A stretch of DNA of 39,838 nucleotides from Deltaproteobacteria bacterium (GCA_013152945.1 JAADFL010000113.1:1-39838); one strand, 5' to 3'; counted from the stretch's first letter, positions 8,095 through 19,147 are shown. The notes: generated by a model from the letters alone, not told the origin. Program-made: numbers and translations.

Positions 8095-11000
8095 ATGAGG
8101 ATATTTATTTTTTCAAGAATAAAACGCTCTATTTTTGATATTTTTTTTACTTCCCATGCATTACGGAATAAAAACATTCTTTCGAATCTGGTTGCTGTGT
8201 CACTTACAGCCGCTCTCCTATGGTCCACGGGATGTACGAGTATCGGATCGGCATCCCTGGAAATCAATTTTCCGGATGAGCAGGCCCGTCAAACTACAAA
8301 ACGACTTGACCTGTACGTATTGAAACCAACCTTCGCGGATTGCAGCGATCTTTTGGCCGGATCCGTATCCCCGGAGACCGGCGCCTCCGATGTCGTTTTC
8401 AAGGCATCGATTCAATACCCGGGCGGAGGCAGCTTGCCCAATATACCTACCGGAAAACAAACATTTTTCTTACAAGCATTCGGGGCGAACACATTGCCTC
8501 TACTCAGAGGCTGCAATGTTGCAAACGTGAGCCAGGAAGGAACGGTGAACATTGTAATCAATCTCAAGTGGGTCTGCATACCTAAACAGGAAGTATGCGG
8601 CAATAACAAGGATGATGATTGCGACGGCCGGGTGGACGAAGACTGTCCAAGCTGTACATCGGACCGACAATGCATCGATGACAACCCTTGCACCATAGAC
8701 TTGTGTCTTGACGGTGATTGCCATCACAACAACTTTCCAAAAGGAACCTTTTGTTCCGATCAGGATCCCTGCACGGTTGACGATAAATGCATTGACGGCA
8801 GGTGTGCCGGAACACCCAAGGATTGTTCCGCCTTTGACGGGACATGTAAGAAAGGTATATGTGAACCGTCTACAGGGGAATGTAAAGCCTTGCCAATCGA
8901 TGACAACAGCAAATGTGACGACGGACTTTGGTGTACAATAGATGATGTATGCATCAAGGGTGAATGCACCGGTACCCCGAGAGATTGCTCTGATGATGAC
9001 GATCTTTGCACAAAAGATACATGCGTCGAAGGCACGGGAGATCAGGGACATTGCGAGCACGCCCTGGTGCCGCGGCCTGGCAGGGAGGGCCCTCCTGGAA
9101 GTGATTCCTGCTCGAACGGTAAAGATGATGACTGTGACGGAAAGATAGACACAGAAGATGCAAGCTGCATCGGATGTACTGCGGACGGTGATTGCGATGA
9201 TCAAAATCCCTGCACCGAAGACAAGTGTGAAAACTTTGTGTGCAAGAATGATATCAAGCACGATGGAACAAAGTGCGAAGACGGTCTTTTCTGCACAATC
9301 GGAGACAAATGTGAATCAGGTGTGTGCAAAGGAGAGCCGAGAACATGCGAAGAGGTCGAGGACAACTGTCATGACGGTATATGCGTAGAAGATCAAGACA
9401 AGTGCATACCCAAAGAAAAACCCGATAATACGGATTGTGAAGACGGTCTATATTGCACTGTGGGCGACAAGTGCCAGGCGGGTGAATGCCGTGGCAGAAC
9501 ACGGGCCTGCAATGACAACGATCCTTGCACCGTGGATTCATGCGATGAAGATTCCAGATCGTGTGTAAATGACCTTGAGCCGCAACCGGGAAAGGAGGGG
9601 CCGCCGGGATCTACATCATGTATGAACAAGTTGGATGATGATTGTGACAGGCGAATCGACCTCGATGATCCCGACTGCATCGAATGTACTTCAGACCAGG
9701 ATTGCGATGATCGGAATCCATGCACAACCGATAAATGTACCTTGGGAAAATGTACGAGCACCAATGTAAAGAATAACACGGAATGCGACGACGGCTTGTA
9801 TTGCACGGTTGATGACAAATGTGAATCAGGTAAGTGCAAGGGCTCTGCCAAGGATTGTTCCGCCCTGGACGATCCTTGCCACGAGGGCATATGCAACGAG
9901 GACAAGAAAACTTGTGAAGCAATGTACAAGGGCGATGGAGTGGAATGCAATGACGGTCTGTATTGCACGGTAAATGAAAAATGCGATGGCGGCTCTTGCA
10001 AGGGATCCCCGAGGGACTGTGAGGATAATGATCCATGCACCGAGGGTTCGTGCAATGAAGACCTGAAAAAATGCGTGCAAACCGTGGTGCCCAATCCCGG
10101 AGCCGAAGGGCCGCCGGGGCACGGGAGCTGCAGCGACCAAAAAGACAACGACTGTGACGAACTGATAGACCTGGATGATCCGGACTGCGTGGAGTGTGTA
10201 CTTGCCGCAGACTGTAACGATTCAAATACATGCACTGACGATACATGTGACCACGGGGTTTGTAGGCACACTCCCGTTAATGACGACACGCCTTGTAACG
10301 ATTCACATTTTTGCAATGGGGATGATTATTGCCAGGCAGGCACATGCTCGAAGCACGACGGGAGTCCTTGTTCGGATGGCTTCGATTGCACACAGGACCT
10401 CTGTGACGAAGATAAGGACATGTGCTCCAATCTTGTTACGGCGGGAAAGTGCCTAATCAACGGCACATGCTTCAATGACGATGAACAAAACCCGGCGAAC
10501 CAATGTGAAAAATGCGATCACTCGACAAACCCCAAGGCATGGACATACAGGGGTGACGACACGCCTTGTGACGACTCGTTGTACTGTGATGGAAACGATT
10601 ACTGCCAGGCAGGCACATGCTCGAAGCACGACGGGAATCCTTGTACGGATGGCTTCGATTGCACGGACGACATCTGTGATGATGTCAATGATTCCTGCTC
10701 AAACCCGGTTACGGCGGGAAAGTGCCTAATCAGCGGCACATGCTTCAATGACGATGAACAAAACCCGGCGAACCAATGTGAAAAATGCGATCACTCGACA
10801 AATCCCAAGGCATGGACCTGGGCGCCGAAGCCCTGGAAAATGGATATCTGCGGAAACGGCATCGATGAAGACTGTGATGCCGTGCCGGACGGTTGTTGCA
10901 TGGGAGATGGAACTTTTCAGAATCGAACTACTACTCCTATAGGCGCGGATCCCTGGTTCATTATTGCCGGCGACTTCAATGAAGACGGAATAGACGACTT

Positions 11001-13179
11001 GGCCACTGCAAACAAGAATAGTTCGTCCGTTTCCGTGCTCATCACGGGCGGAACTGCCGGCAAGGGAGACGGGACCTTCACAAGGACTCCTGCAGGCGAC
11101 TACGGCACCGGTGGAACCACCTATGGCATTATTACTGCTGACATTGACGGTGACGGGCATCTCGATCTCGTTACAGCAAACAACTCAAGTGCCAGCTCGG
11201 TTTCGATCTTCTGGGGCAAGGGTGATGGAACATTTGTCAACAGGCTGGACATTCCGATCAACGGAAACGCCACTTTTCCCACCACAGGCGATTTCAATGA
11301 AGACGGCAACATGGACATCGCCGTCTCTGCATACACTGACAATGTAGCGGTCTTGCTTGGAAACGGCGCTTCCAGAAGCTTTTCCACTCCTGTGTACTAT
11401 TCCATCAGTGGTCAGGCCTCGAACGCCAGGTCAATTGCCGATGGGGATTTCAATGGCGACGACATATTGGACCTGGCAGTAGCAGCCTTCGGCTCCGGCA
11501 ATGTAACAATCCTGTTCGGCAATGGATCCGACGGCATAGGCAACGGCACATTTTCAAATCCTACCGCAGCCAGCACGTTTACTGCGTGTAGCGGACCGAC
11601 CAACATCATCACAGCGGACTTCAACCAGGATGCTATAAAGGATATAGCCGTCTCTTGTATGAACGCAAACAAGATAGGCATCCTCATTGGAAAAGGAACC
11701 GACGGGCGCGGTGATGGCACTTTTGAAGATGCCGTTCTCTATGATTTCGGTTCTTTTCCCGTCTCGGTTCATGCAGCGGATTTGAACTCGGACAATATAG
11801 ATGATTTGGTGGTTGCCGAATGGGGGACAGGGGCAATCGGAATCAGGCTTGGAAACAGCATAAACGGCCATGGCGATGGAACCTTTGGATCCGGGAACTC
11901 GTTTGCCGTAGGATCCAATCCTGCTGCGGCAACTGTACTGGATGCAACGGGCGACCAGATACCGGACATTGCATCCGCCGACAACGTACCGGACTCAATC
12001 TCACTTTTGGAGGGCCACGGAAGCGGTGCAACTCCTGGCTTCGGTTTCGTAGAATCATTTACATCCAATCTCGCCGGAAAACCGGTTTGTTTACAAGCCG
12101 GTGATCTTGACAGCGACAACATTCCGGACCTGGCCTTTTCACAGGAAGACGTGCATAAGGCGGCAACACACAAGGGAGGAGGTACTAACGGCAAGGGAGA
12201 CGGAACATTCCTGGCCCGGTGGAGTGGTGACACAGGTGACACCACGCTGCCGGCCTGGATTGAGATCACAGACCTCGACAAGGACAGTGTATCAGACCTG
12301 CTCATCGCACTGCCGGGGAGTGGATCGGTCGGCATATTCAAAGGTCAATCAAGTGCAGGTTACCCTGACGGTTTGTTCGATCCTGTTTCAAGCATTTCCT
12401 CGGGAACAGGCTCATTGCCCAAAATGGCGATTGCAGCGGATGTCAATGAAGACGGAATCCCGGATATACTCGCCGCAGACGAGACAGGCTACCTGGTAGT
12501 ACTCATAGGCGGGGGAACCGGTGGAGTCCCTGACTTCACATTCGGATCGCCAGCCGCCTATGCAGCCGGCAACGGCGTGGTGTCCCTCGCGGCGGGTGAC
12601 TTGAACGGCGACGCCGTACTGGACGTGGCCTTGGCTGCAAGGGACGATGATGCAGTCAGTATCATGCTCGGTAATGGTTCAGGAGGCCTGGGTGACGGCA
12701 CATTTTACCCTAATCCGACTGCAGCCGAGGTGCCGGTCGGAAAGGCCCCGGTTGCCGTCCAACTTGCCGATTTGAACAACGACGGAATCTTGGACCTCGT
12801 CACTGCAAACAGGGACGACGACACCCTGAGCATAAGGCTGGGCAACGGCTCATCCGGACGTGGAGACGGCACCTTTACCGGCCCTGCAACGCCGAACCCG
12901 GTTGCAGGCAAATCACCCACGGCAGTGGCTGTATTCGACCTCGATGTGGACGGCATCCCGGACCTAGCTTGCGCAGACAGGGATGACGGCACGGTTTCCG
13001 TGTTCAAAGGCTTGGGAGATGGCGCATTTGCAGCCAGGGAGGTAATAACGGTCGGAGGTTCTCCGAACGGCCTGGTAGCCGGCAACTTTGACTGGGATCA
13101 CAGGCCGGATATAGCTGTTATTGATTCATCCCAAGACCTGCTTTTAATTCTCAGGGGCACAGGGACATGCAATCCATAG
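8095..13179 (+). CDS. Giant lipoprotein: Cys/Asp-rich MopE-like region plus 14 FG-GAP repeats
   Basis: 1694 residues. ATG 8095 is chosen because AGGGAG (8082-8087) lies 7 nt upstream; TTG 8059 and ATG 8089 are worse placed. A long basic leader ends in a lipobox WSTGC (Cys47), so export and lipid anchoring are expected. From about residue 167 to 935 the protein is Cys/Asp-rich. It has modules like CDDGLYCTVDDKCESGxCKG and five MopE-like CxNxxDDDCDxxxD motifs, acidic motifs thought to bind metal (calcium or copper have been suggested for relatives). From about 935 to the end I count 14 DxNxDGxxDLxxAN repeats of the FG-GAP/VCBS type, enough for two seven-bladed beta-propellers. This suggests a surface adhesion or binding protein; the ligand is unknown. 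A 273-bp unit is duplicated almost identically inside the Cys-rich part. The gene is monocistronic, with pyrG 173 nt downstream. Confidence 0.9.
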   Translation: MRIFIFSRIKRSIFDIFFTSHALRNKNILSNLVAVSLTAALLWSTGCTSIGSASLEINFPDEQARQTTKRLDLYVLKPTFADCSDLLAGSVSPETGASDVVFKASIQYPGGGSLPNIPTGKQTFFLQAFGANTLPLLRGCNVANVSQEGTVNIVINLKWVCIPKQEVCGNNKDDDCDGRVDEDCPSCTSDRQCIDDNPCTIDLCLDGDCHHNNFPKGTFCSDQDPCTVDDKCIDGRCAGTPKDCSAFDGTCKKGICEPSTGECKALPIDDNSKCDDGLWCTIDDVCIKGECTGTPRDCSDDDDLCTKDTCVEGTGDQGHCEHALVPRPGREGPPGSDSCSNGKDDDCDGKIDTEDASCIGCTADGDCDDQNPCTEDKCENFVCKNDIKHDGTKCEDGLFCTIGDKCESGVCKGEPRTCEEVEDNCHDGICVEDQDKCIPKEKPDNTDCEDGLYCTVGDKCQAGECRGRTRACNDNDPCTVDSCDEDSRSCVNDLEPQPGKEGPPGSTSCMNKLDDDCDRRIDLDDPDCIECTSDQDCDDRNPCTTDKCTLGKCTSTNVKNNTECDDGLYCTVDDKCESGKCKGSAKDCSALDDPCHEGICNEDKKTCEAMYKGDGVECNDGLYCTVNEKCDGGSCKGSPRDCEDNDPCTEGSCNEDLKKCVQTVVPNPGAEGPPGHGSCSDQKDNDCDELIDLDDPDCVECVLAADCNDSNTCTDDTCDHGVCRHTPVNDDTPCNDSHFCNGDDYCQAGTCSKHDGSPCSDGFDCTQDLCDEDKDMCSNLVTAGKCLINGTCFNDDEQNPANQCEKCDHSTNPKAWTYRGDDTPCDDSLYCDGNDYCQAGTCSKHDGNPCTDGFDCTDDICDDVNDSCSNPVTAGKCLISGTCFNDDEQNPANQCEKCDHSTNPKAWTWAPKPWKMDICGNGIDEDCDAVPDGCCMGDGTFQNRTTTPIGADPWFIIAGDFNEDGIDDLATANKNSSSVSVLITGGTAGKGDGTFTRTPAGDYGTGGTTYGIITADIDGDGHLDLVTANNSSASSVSIFWGKGDGTFVNRLDIPINGNATFPTTGDFNEDGNMDIAVSAYTDNVAVLLGNGASRSFSTPVYYSISGQASNARSIADGDFNGDDILDLAVAAFGSGNVTILFGNGSDGIGNGTFSNPTAASTFTACSGPTNIITADFNQDAIKDIAVSCMNANKIGILIGKGTDGRGDGTFEDAVLYDFGSFPVSVHAADLNSDNIDDLVVAEWGTGAIGIRLGNSINGHGDGTFGSGNSFAVGSNPAAATVLDATGDQIPDIASADNVPDSISLLEGHGSGATPGFGFVESFTSNLAGKPVCLQAGDLDSDNIPDLAFSQEDVHKAATHKGGGTNGKGDGTFLARWSGDTGDTTLPAWIEITDLDKDSVSDLLIALPGSGSVGIFKGQSSAGYPDGLFDPVSSISSGTGSLPKMAIAADVNEDGIPDILAADETGYLVVLIGGGTGGVPDFTFGSPAAYAAGNGVVSLAAGDLNGDAVLDVALAARDDDAVSIMLGNGSGGLGDGTFYPNPTAAEVPVGKAPVAVQLADLNNDGILDLVTANRDDDTLSIRLGNGSSGRGDGTFTGPATPNPVAGKSPTAVAVFDLDVDGIPDLACADRDDGTVSVFKGLGDGAFAAREVITVGGSPNGLVAGNFDWDHRPDIAVIDSSQDLLLILRGTGTCNP
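10281..10826 (+). repeat. 273-bp tandem duplication inside the giant lipoprotein gene
   Basis: Copies run 10281-10553 and 10554-10826, an in-frame unit of 91 codons. The last 108 bp or so (from 10435 and 10708) differ at only about two positions, while the first part has diverged more. In-frame length and near identity suggest a recent duplication or gene conversion of one Cys-rich module. Confidence 0.85.
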
Positions 13180-13280
13180 TCGAGCAAGCCGGCAATCGCG
13201 CATTCAAGAAATCGGCGCCAATAACGAAATTACCGTTTCAGGGCGTCAACTAATCTTTAAAAAGTCTTCACAAAAGTCTA

Positions 13281-13309
13281 TTGAAACCGGCGCCCCAAAG
13301 TTCTAGACT
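13281..13309 (+). promoter_or_regulatory. Candidate pyrG promoter
   Basis: TTGAAA (13281-13286) and TAGACT (13304-13309) are spaced by exactly 17 nt. A start near 13316 would give a leader of about 37 nt before the pyrG ATG. No attenuator-like T-run or C-run is evident in the leader. Confidence 0.45.
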
Positions 13310-13334
13310 CTTTATCGTTTGAAAATCCTTGTAA

Positions 13335-14972
<1,638 letters not shown>

Positions 14973-15134
14973 TAGAATACTCTATCCGGTCATTCTGTTC
15001 GTTGTTTCAGGATATCCATTCAAAAAACAGCTCCTGATTGGCGGAAAATTCCAGGCTTTCGCCCCACTCTGCACAACATCCTATTTTTTCATCACCCGAA
15101 TAAAAGGATTAACAGGTCATACACATCCGCCATC

Positions 15135-18100
15135 CTACCTGCGTTCAGCTTCGAAGTTCCAAACGCTCATACAACCTGCAGGCCACGGGAATTCACCACC
15201 CGGGAACTGGCTCGGACAGGATGGTCCGGTAAACTCTCCCAGCTTGATCTCGAATGAACCGATCAGCCTTTCGTCGACCAGGTCCGCAGAAAACACCATG
15301 TCCAACGGGACAGCGCACTCACTCTCATCTCCCAAGACAAAATGATTGGTGCCGTCGAAATGGTTCCCGGTCACAGTGCCTCCATCCACAAGGAATGGAT
15401 CGTCGAATTCTTCTGTTGCAGTATTGATTGAAAAACTTGTTCCCTCTTGAACCAGGTTCTTCAGAGAAATCATAGGCGCCCCGTCAGGCGGATACACGCA
15501 TGATGTTTCACCTGGTTTATCCTTGAAGAGTCCGGAGAACAGCCATGTTCCGGAAATGCCCTCTCCTTCAATACATTCGCCATGCGCACAAACCTTGGAG
15601 TCATTGCTGCAATTCCGGTAATCGACCCAATAGCCGTCGGTACAGCCTGCTATGCTTTGATTATCGCAAGTTATTTGCTCACGGAAAAGGTTGGAATCAT
15701 CACTGTTACAGGGCACGCATGTGCAGGCACCTCCCTCTGCGCATCCGCAATTCATACCCATATCCCTGCACCTGGTGGAGATTTCCCACGTCCCGTCTGC
15801 ATTGCATTCGAGTAGACGTGAATCATCAAGACAACGGGTATCCCCGGGCGTGCAAGGGCCGCAGGCCGCTTTTTCATTCTGTACCATGCAGGTCCCGGAT
15901 GCGCAGTAATCGACCTCTTTCCATGCACTGTTGATGCACTCCTGCACCTTCGACGGATCGCCGGGATCACACCTTGTGGCGCCTTCGTCGTAACATTGGG
16001 ACAAACAATCCCCATCAACACAAACCTGGTATTTCCCACAATAGTTTACGGGAGTATTCCTGCCGCTCACACACTCCATCGGCTGTCCATGCACACATGA
16101 AACATCTCCTTCGCCGGTGCACGAGTAATCATCATTCGTACATTTCGTTCCATCCTTGTCACACTTGTCTCCCGGGTCACACGAATACAGAACATGAAAC
16201 CTTCCATCCCATCCACACATCAGGACTTGGCCGTTATTACAGGACATCTCGCCCATTTCACATCCCCACCAAGGCGGCCGCCTGCATGAGCCTTCATAGC
16301 AAGGAACAGCCGGATCCCGGCTGGAGCAATCCTCTTGCTCGCTCCAGGCTCCCTGGTCGCACACGTACACTATGTCCGAAAGGCAGGCTGTAAATCCCTG
16401 ATCCTCACATCCGCCATCCGGTTCCCGGCAATCCCCCATGTAACAAAGCAGGCCTTCGGCCCCGCAATCACGCGCGGGCAGCATCCTACCCTGATCGTTA
16501 CACTTGAAAACATTGTTCTCGAAGCATGTAGTTTCACCCATGTTACACGGATCCGTGCATTCGAGTTCGGCCGGGTTGCAAACCTGCGGCGCATTGCATT
16601 CCTGCTCTACGGCCCACCTGGAATACACATCGCATTTCATCAGGTTATCACCGTTGCACATTTCCTGGCCTGTACTGCACTGCGCAGGAGCCTCAACACA
16701 AACCGCGTTCCTGCAATCCATGCCTGTGTCATCGCAATTTTCGTCTTCCTGCCATGCACTGTCCACGCATTTCATTATACTGCGTTCCATGCACCCGGTT
16801 TGTCCATCCTGGCACGAAGCATCCAGCTTTTCACATTGTCCATCCGCACAGAATTTCCCCTGGTCGCCGCAATGCTCCTGGAATTCGTACACACCTGTAT
16901 TTGCGTCACACTTCCATAAATCACTCCCCCTGCATTCGAAATCACCTTGTTGACAGGGCTTGATGCAAGTCATGTCCTCATCAGAACAAATCAGGCCTTC
17001 CAATTTGCAGTCCCTGCTAACATACCATTTCTTGTCCTTGCTGCATTTCATAACCGCGTCATCATGGCAGGCAGTGGTTCCCCGGTCACATGGCGTGTCC
17101 AAACATTCACCTGATTTGCATACCTGGCTGAAATCACATTCATGTACCAAGGTCCACACACCTGCCTGGCACTCCATCACCTGTGTTCCCCTGCACGCCT
17201 TCATTCCATCCCGGGTACATGCCTCTTCGAATTCATGGCATGCATCTTGATCGCAAACCAATCCGGATTCGGCACAATTCATGACAGGCAGAAATTGGCC
17301 TGTACCCGAATCGCATTGATACAAGACATCTCCCCTGCAGACCTTTTGATCATCCGATGTACAGGAATCTACGCAATCTTTCATGACAGGATCACACACC
17401 TTGCCGTTAGTGGAGCAGTTTTCCTGGTTCGTCCAATAACCATTCTCGCACTTCTGCAACACGTCGGTATCACAAGTATGGTCACCTTCTTCGCACGGCG
17501 CCAGGCAATCGTCTTCATCCACCTCCCCGTCACAATCCTCGTCCACTCCGGTACCGCATAGCTCCACGCCCTTTGCCGTGCATTCATAACGCCTCGCCTT
17601 TATGTCCCAATATACCTTGCAAGGTCTGGGCGTTGGGAATCCATTTATCGAGTGCGTTATGTCACATGCCCCCTCCCCTTCACTGAAATCCATTGTCCAT
17701 GTGCCTGTCAGCCATCCATCATCACCCAAAATCAGGTCCAAAGTGCTGTGAACCTGGATAGTGCATTCCAGCGGGGCATTACCAATGACCCAATCCTGGA
17801 CACTATCGGCTTGGAGCCTATTCTGGTTGACTGTTCCATTGGTTATGGAAACCGGCGTGTCATCATCTCCTGTTTCAACCAAGTTGAAGGAATTCCCTGT
17901 TTGATCTATTTTCACTACCCACGTGCTGGGCTCGGTAGGCGCCGGCCGGCTGCACGAGTCCTGGTTTTGCTGCACCTCGCCCAACACCTCCCACAGTCCG
18001 TCGAATGCCTGACCGTCAACGCATTCATTGATGTTACAAAATTGGTTGCTGGCGGCACAATTGATGCCGTCCTTCCATTCCCCTGCCATACATGCCTGGA

Positions 18101-18392
18101 TGATATTACCCTTGCATCGAAAACTTCCTTCCTTGCAAGCCACGCAGCCTGCCACAGGATCGCAAATCTTTCCCTGTTCTTCACAGTTCTTGATTTCCAC
18201 CCACTTGTTTTCTTCACACTGGGCCAATATGCCGAGTCCACATGCCTGCTTTCCTTCTTCACAAAGCCTGCATACGCCATCCCTGCAACCAAGACCATTG
18301 CAATGCTCCAGGGGTTCGAAACTTCCATTCTTGCATTCCAAGACCCATGAGCCATCCCGATTGCATGCGGTTTCTCCATCATTGCATGGCAA
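15135..18392 (-). CDS. Cys-rich surface protein body (separated from its signal peptide by a frameshift)
   Basis: 1085 residues in this frame, but the apparent TTG start at 18392 is very unlikely to be the true one. Deleting one base at 18416/18417 joins it in frame to the lipoprotein signal and Asp-Thr stalk ending at 18379, giving one protein of 1228 residues (15135-18822). The body is a long array of six-to-eight-Cys modules of about 45-50 residues (pattern CxxGxxxCxxxxLxxCxxxxW...C...G..C). Two homologous non-repeat domains interrupt and end it, at about 131-270 and 945-1085. A MopE-like motif (CGTGVDEDCDGEVDED) follows the first. A role at the cell surface is likely, but I recognise no specific function. 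As it stands the body has no export signal and would not be correctly expressed. It could also be a decaying gene or an assembly error. Confidence 0.8.
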   Translation of the reverse strand: MPCNDGETACNRDGSWVLECKNGSFEPLEHCNGLGCRDGVCRLCEEGKQACGLGILAQCEENKWVEIKNCEEQGKICDPVAGCVACKEGSFRCKGNIIQACMAGEWKDGINCAASNQFCNINECVDGQAFDGLWEVLGEVQQNQDSCSRPAPTEPSTWVVKIDQTGNSFNLVETGDDDTPVSITNGTVNQNRLQADSVQDWVIGNAPLECTIQVHSTLDLILGDDGWLTGTWTMDFSEGEGACDITHSINGFPTPRPCKVYWDIKARRYECTAKGVELCGTGVDEDCDGEVDEDDCLAPCEEGDHTCDTDVLQKCENGYWTNQENCSTNGKVCDPVMKDCVDSCTSDDQKVCRGDVLYQCDSGTGQFLPVMNCAESGLVCDQDACHEFEEACTRDGMKACRGTQVMECQAGVWTLVHECDFSQVCKSGECLDTPCDRGTTACHDDAVMKCSKDKKWYVSRDCKLEGLICSDEDMTCIKPCQQGDFECRGSDLWKCDANTGVYEFQEHCGDQGKFCADGQCEKLDASCQDGQTGCMERSIMKCVDSAWQEDENCDDTGMDCRNAVCVEAPAQCSTGQEMCNGDNLMKCDVYSRWAVEQECNAPQVCNPAELECTDPCNMGETTCFENNVFKCNDQGRMLPARDCGAEGLLCYMGDCREPDGGCEDQGFTACLSDIVYVCDQGAWSEQEDCSSRDPAVPCYEGSCRRPPWWGCEMGEMSCNNGQVLMCGWDGRFHVLYSCDPGDKCDKDGTKCTNDDYSCTGEGDVSCVHGQPMECVSGRNTPVNYCGKYQVCVDGDCLSQCYDEGATRCDPGDPSKVQECINSAWKEVDYCASGTCMVQNEKAACGPCTPGDTRCLDDSRLLECNADGTWEISTRCRDMGMNCGCAEGGACTCVPCNSDDSNLFREQITCDNQSIAGCTDGYWVDYRNCSNDSKVCAHGECIEGEGISGTWLFSGLFKDKPGETSCVYPPDGAPMISLKNLVQEGTSFSINTATEEFDDPFLVDGGTVTGNHFDGTNHFVLGDESECAVPLDMVFSADLVDERLIGSFEIKLGEFTGPSCPSQFPGGEFPWPAGCMSVWNFEAERR

Positions 18393-18822
18393 GGTATCTG
18401 TCCCGGTGTCTGTATCCTGTATCCGTATCCGTGTCTGTATCTGTATCCATGTCTGTATCTGTATCCGTGTCCGTGTCTGTATCCGTATCCGTATCTGTAT
18501 CCGTGTCTGTATCCGTATCCGTGTCTGTATCCGTATCCGTGTCTATATCTGTATCCGTGTCTGTATCCGTGTCCGTGTCTGTATCCGTATCCGTGTCTGT
18601 ATCCGTATCCGTGTCTGTATCTGTATCCATGTCTGTATCCGTATCCGTGTCTGTATCTGTATCCGTGTCTATATCCGTATCACCATTTCCTCCACCAGAG
18701 GACGTGCATGCTGACATGAAAAAAGGCATTGCTGTGATGACCCACAGGTAGAACAATAATCCTCCCAACGAAACCGAGCCGAACATTGTTCCTATACGAG
18801 CTTGTTTCTTCAAACTCATCAT
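18379..18822 (-). CDS. Lipoprotein signal plus Asp-Thr stalk; 5' part of the frameshifted gene
   Basis: 147 residues from ATG 18822 (AGGGAG about 7 nt upstream; ATG 18819 is also possible). A hydrophobic signal ends in FMSAC, a slightly unusual lipobox with Met at -3, then SSGGGNG. About 44 Asp-Thr dipeptides (a few Asp-Ile or Asp-Met) follow. The frame then shifts at an extra base (C 18417 on the plus strand), runs through GYRHRDRYLAMQ and stops at 18379, overlapping the start of the Cys-rich body. Without the extra base the stalk continues as DTDTGTDTLPCNDGE into the body. Asp-Thr stalks occur in myxobacterial-type surface proteins as extended linkers. Confidence 0.75.
   Translation of the reverse strand: MMSLKKQARIGTMFGSVSLGGLLFYLWVITAMPFFMSACTSSGGGNGDTDIDTDTDTDTDTDTDMDTDTDTDTDTDTDTDTDTDTDTDTDTDIDTDTDTDTDTDTDTDTDTDTDTDTDTDTDTDMDTDTDTDTDTGYRHRDRYLAMQ
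18405..18682 (-). repeat. Hexanucleotide array encoding the Asp-Thr stalk
   Basis: Roughly 45 tandem imperfect hexamers (GATACG, GATACA, GACACG and similar on the minus strand). Every unit keeps the 6-nt register except at 18416-18417, where one extra base sits between two units. Arrays like this change length by replication slippage in multiples of six, which keeps the frame; the 1-nt change does not. Antisense open frames across this array are repeat artefacts. Confidence 0.95.
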
Positions 18823-19147
18823 TCTTCTCTCCCTTAATCCAGTGTGATTTTCTAAAAACATCGACCAATTAAGTAATAAACAAAATAACTTGTGTCAAAC
18901 TCTATAAAACGACTGCGCTTCTTTGACCGCTGGCGGCAGGGGCCGGGATTTGCATGGATGATGCGTATATTCTTAAAAATCCGATCCCGTCCCCCTGTGT
19001 GTCATCCGGTTTTAGTACGTATTCAACATATTGATATCACTAGCATATACAACTACAGGTAAATCAACCTGGGTGGGATTGGAAGAGAAGTGAGGGAGAT
19101 TAGAAAGAACTGGGGATGGATTGAACTAAAACTTGATCGGAATTGTT
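18823..19147. other. Intergenic region upstream of the frameshifted lipoprotein gene
   Basis: 325 bp between the stalk lipoprotein start and the end of the 5'-nucleotidase gene, both on the minus strand. A perfect -35 hexamer TTGACA reads on the minus strand at 18898-18893; at 17 nt spacing the -10 is poor (TACTTA), so promoter function is only possible. The part from about 19061 carries a motif also found at 39357. No gene or RNA was recognised. Confidence 0.6.
19061..19077 (-). repeat. Copy B of a dispersed intergenic motif
   Basis: Reads CCCACCCAGGTTGATTT on the minus strand, an exact 17-nt match to 39357-39373 on the plus strand. Similarity extends several bases further into CTTCCA with one gap. 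Both copies are intergenic, just beyond the 3' ends of genes. Confidence 0.7.

Noticed and set aside
9393-10316. Long antisense open frame (307 residues) over the Cys-rich part of the giant lipoprotein, and similar ones at 8500-9261 and 11769-12341
   Set aside because: They mirror the biased codons of the Cys/Asp-rich repeats, are rich in Ser/Cys/Arg with no recognisable motif, and the sense frame is continuous and well supported.
16335-17561. Plus-strand open frames over the Cys-rich gene
   Set aside because: Shadows of the minus-strand gene, His/Cys/Ser-rich without ribosome sites or motifs.
18390-18392. TTG as the true start of the Cys-rich body
   Set aside because: No export signal would be made for a protein full of disulfide-type Cys, and one base restores the frame to a lipoprotein leader.
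18405-18682. CRISPR array
   Set aside because: Units are contiguous hexamers without spacers and are in a reading frame; the same holds for 38031-38174.
18028-18751. Plus-strand open frames made of Val-Ser or Ile-Arg repeats across the hexamer array
   Set aside because: They are translations of the Asp-Thr coding array in other frames; the minus-strand frame has a signal peptide, lipobox and ribosome site.
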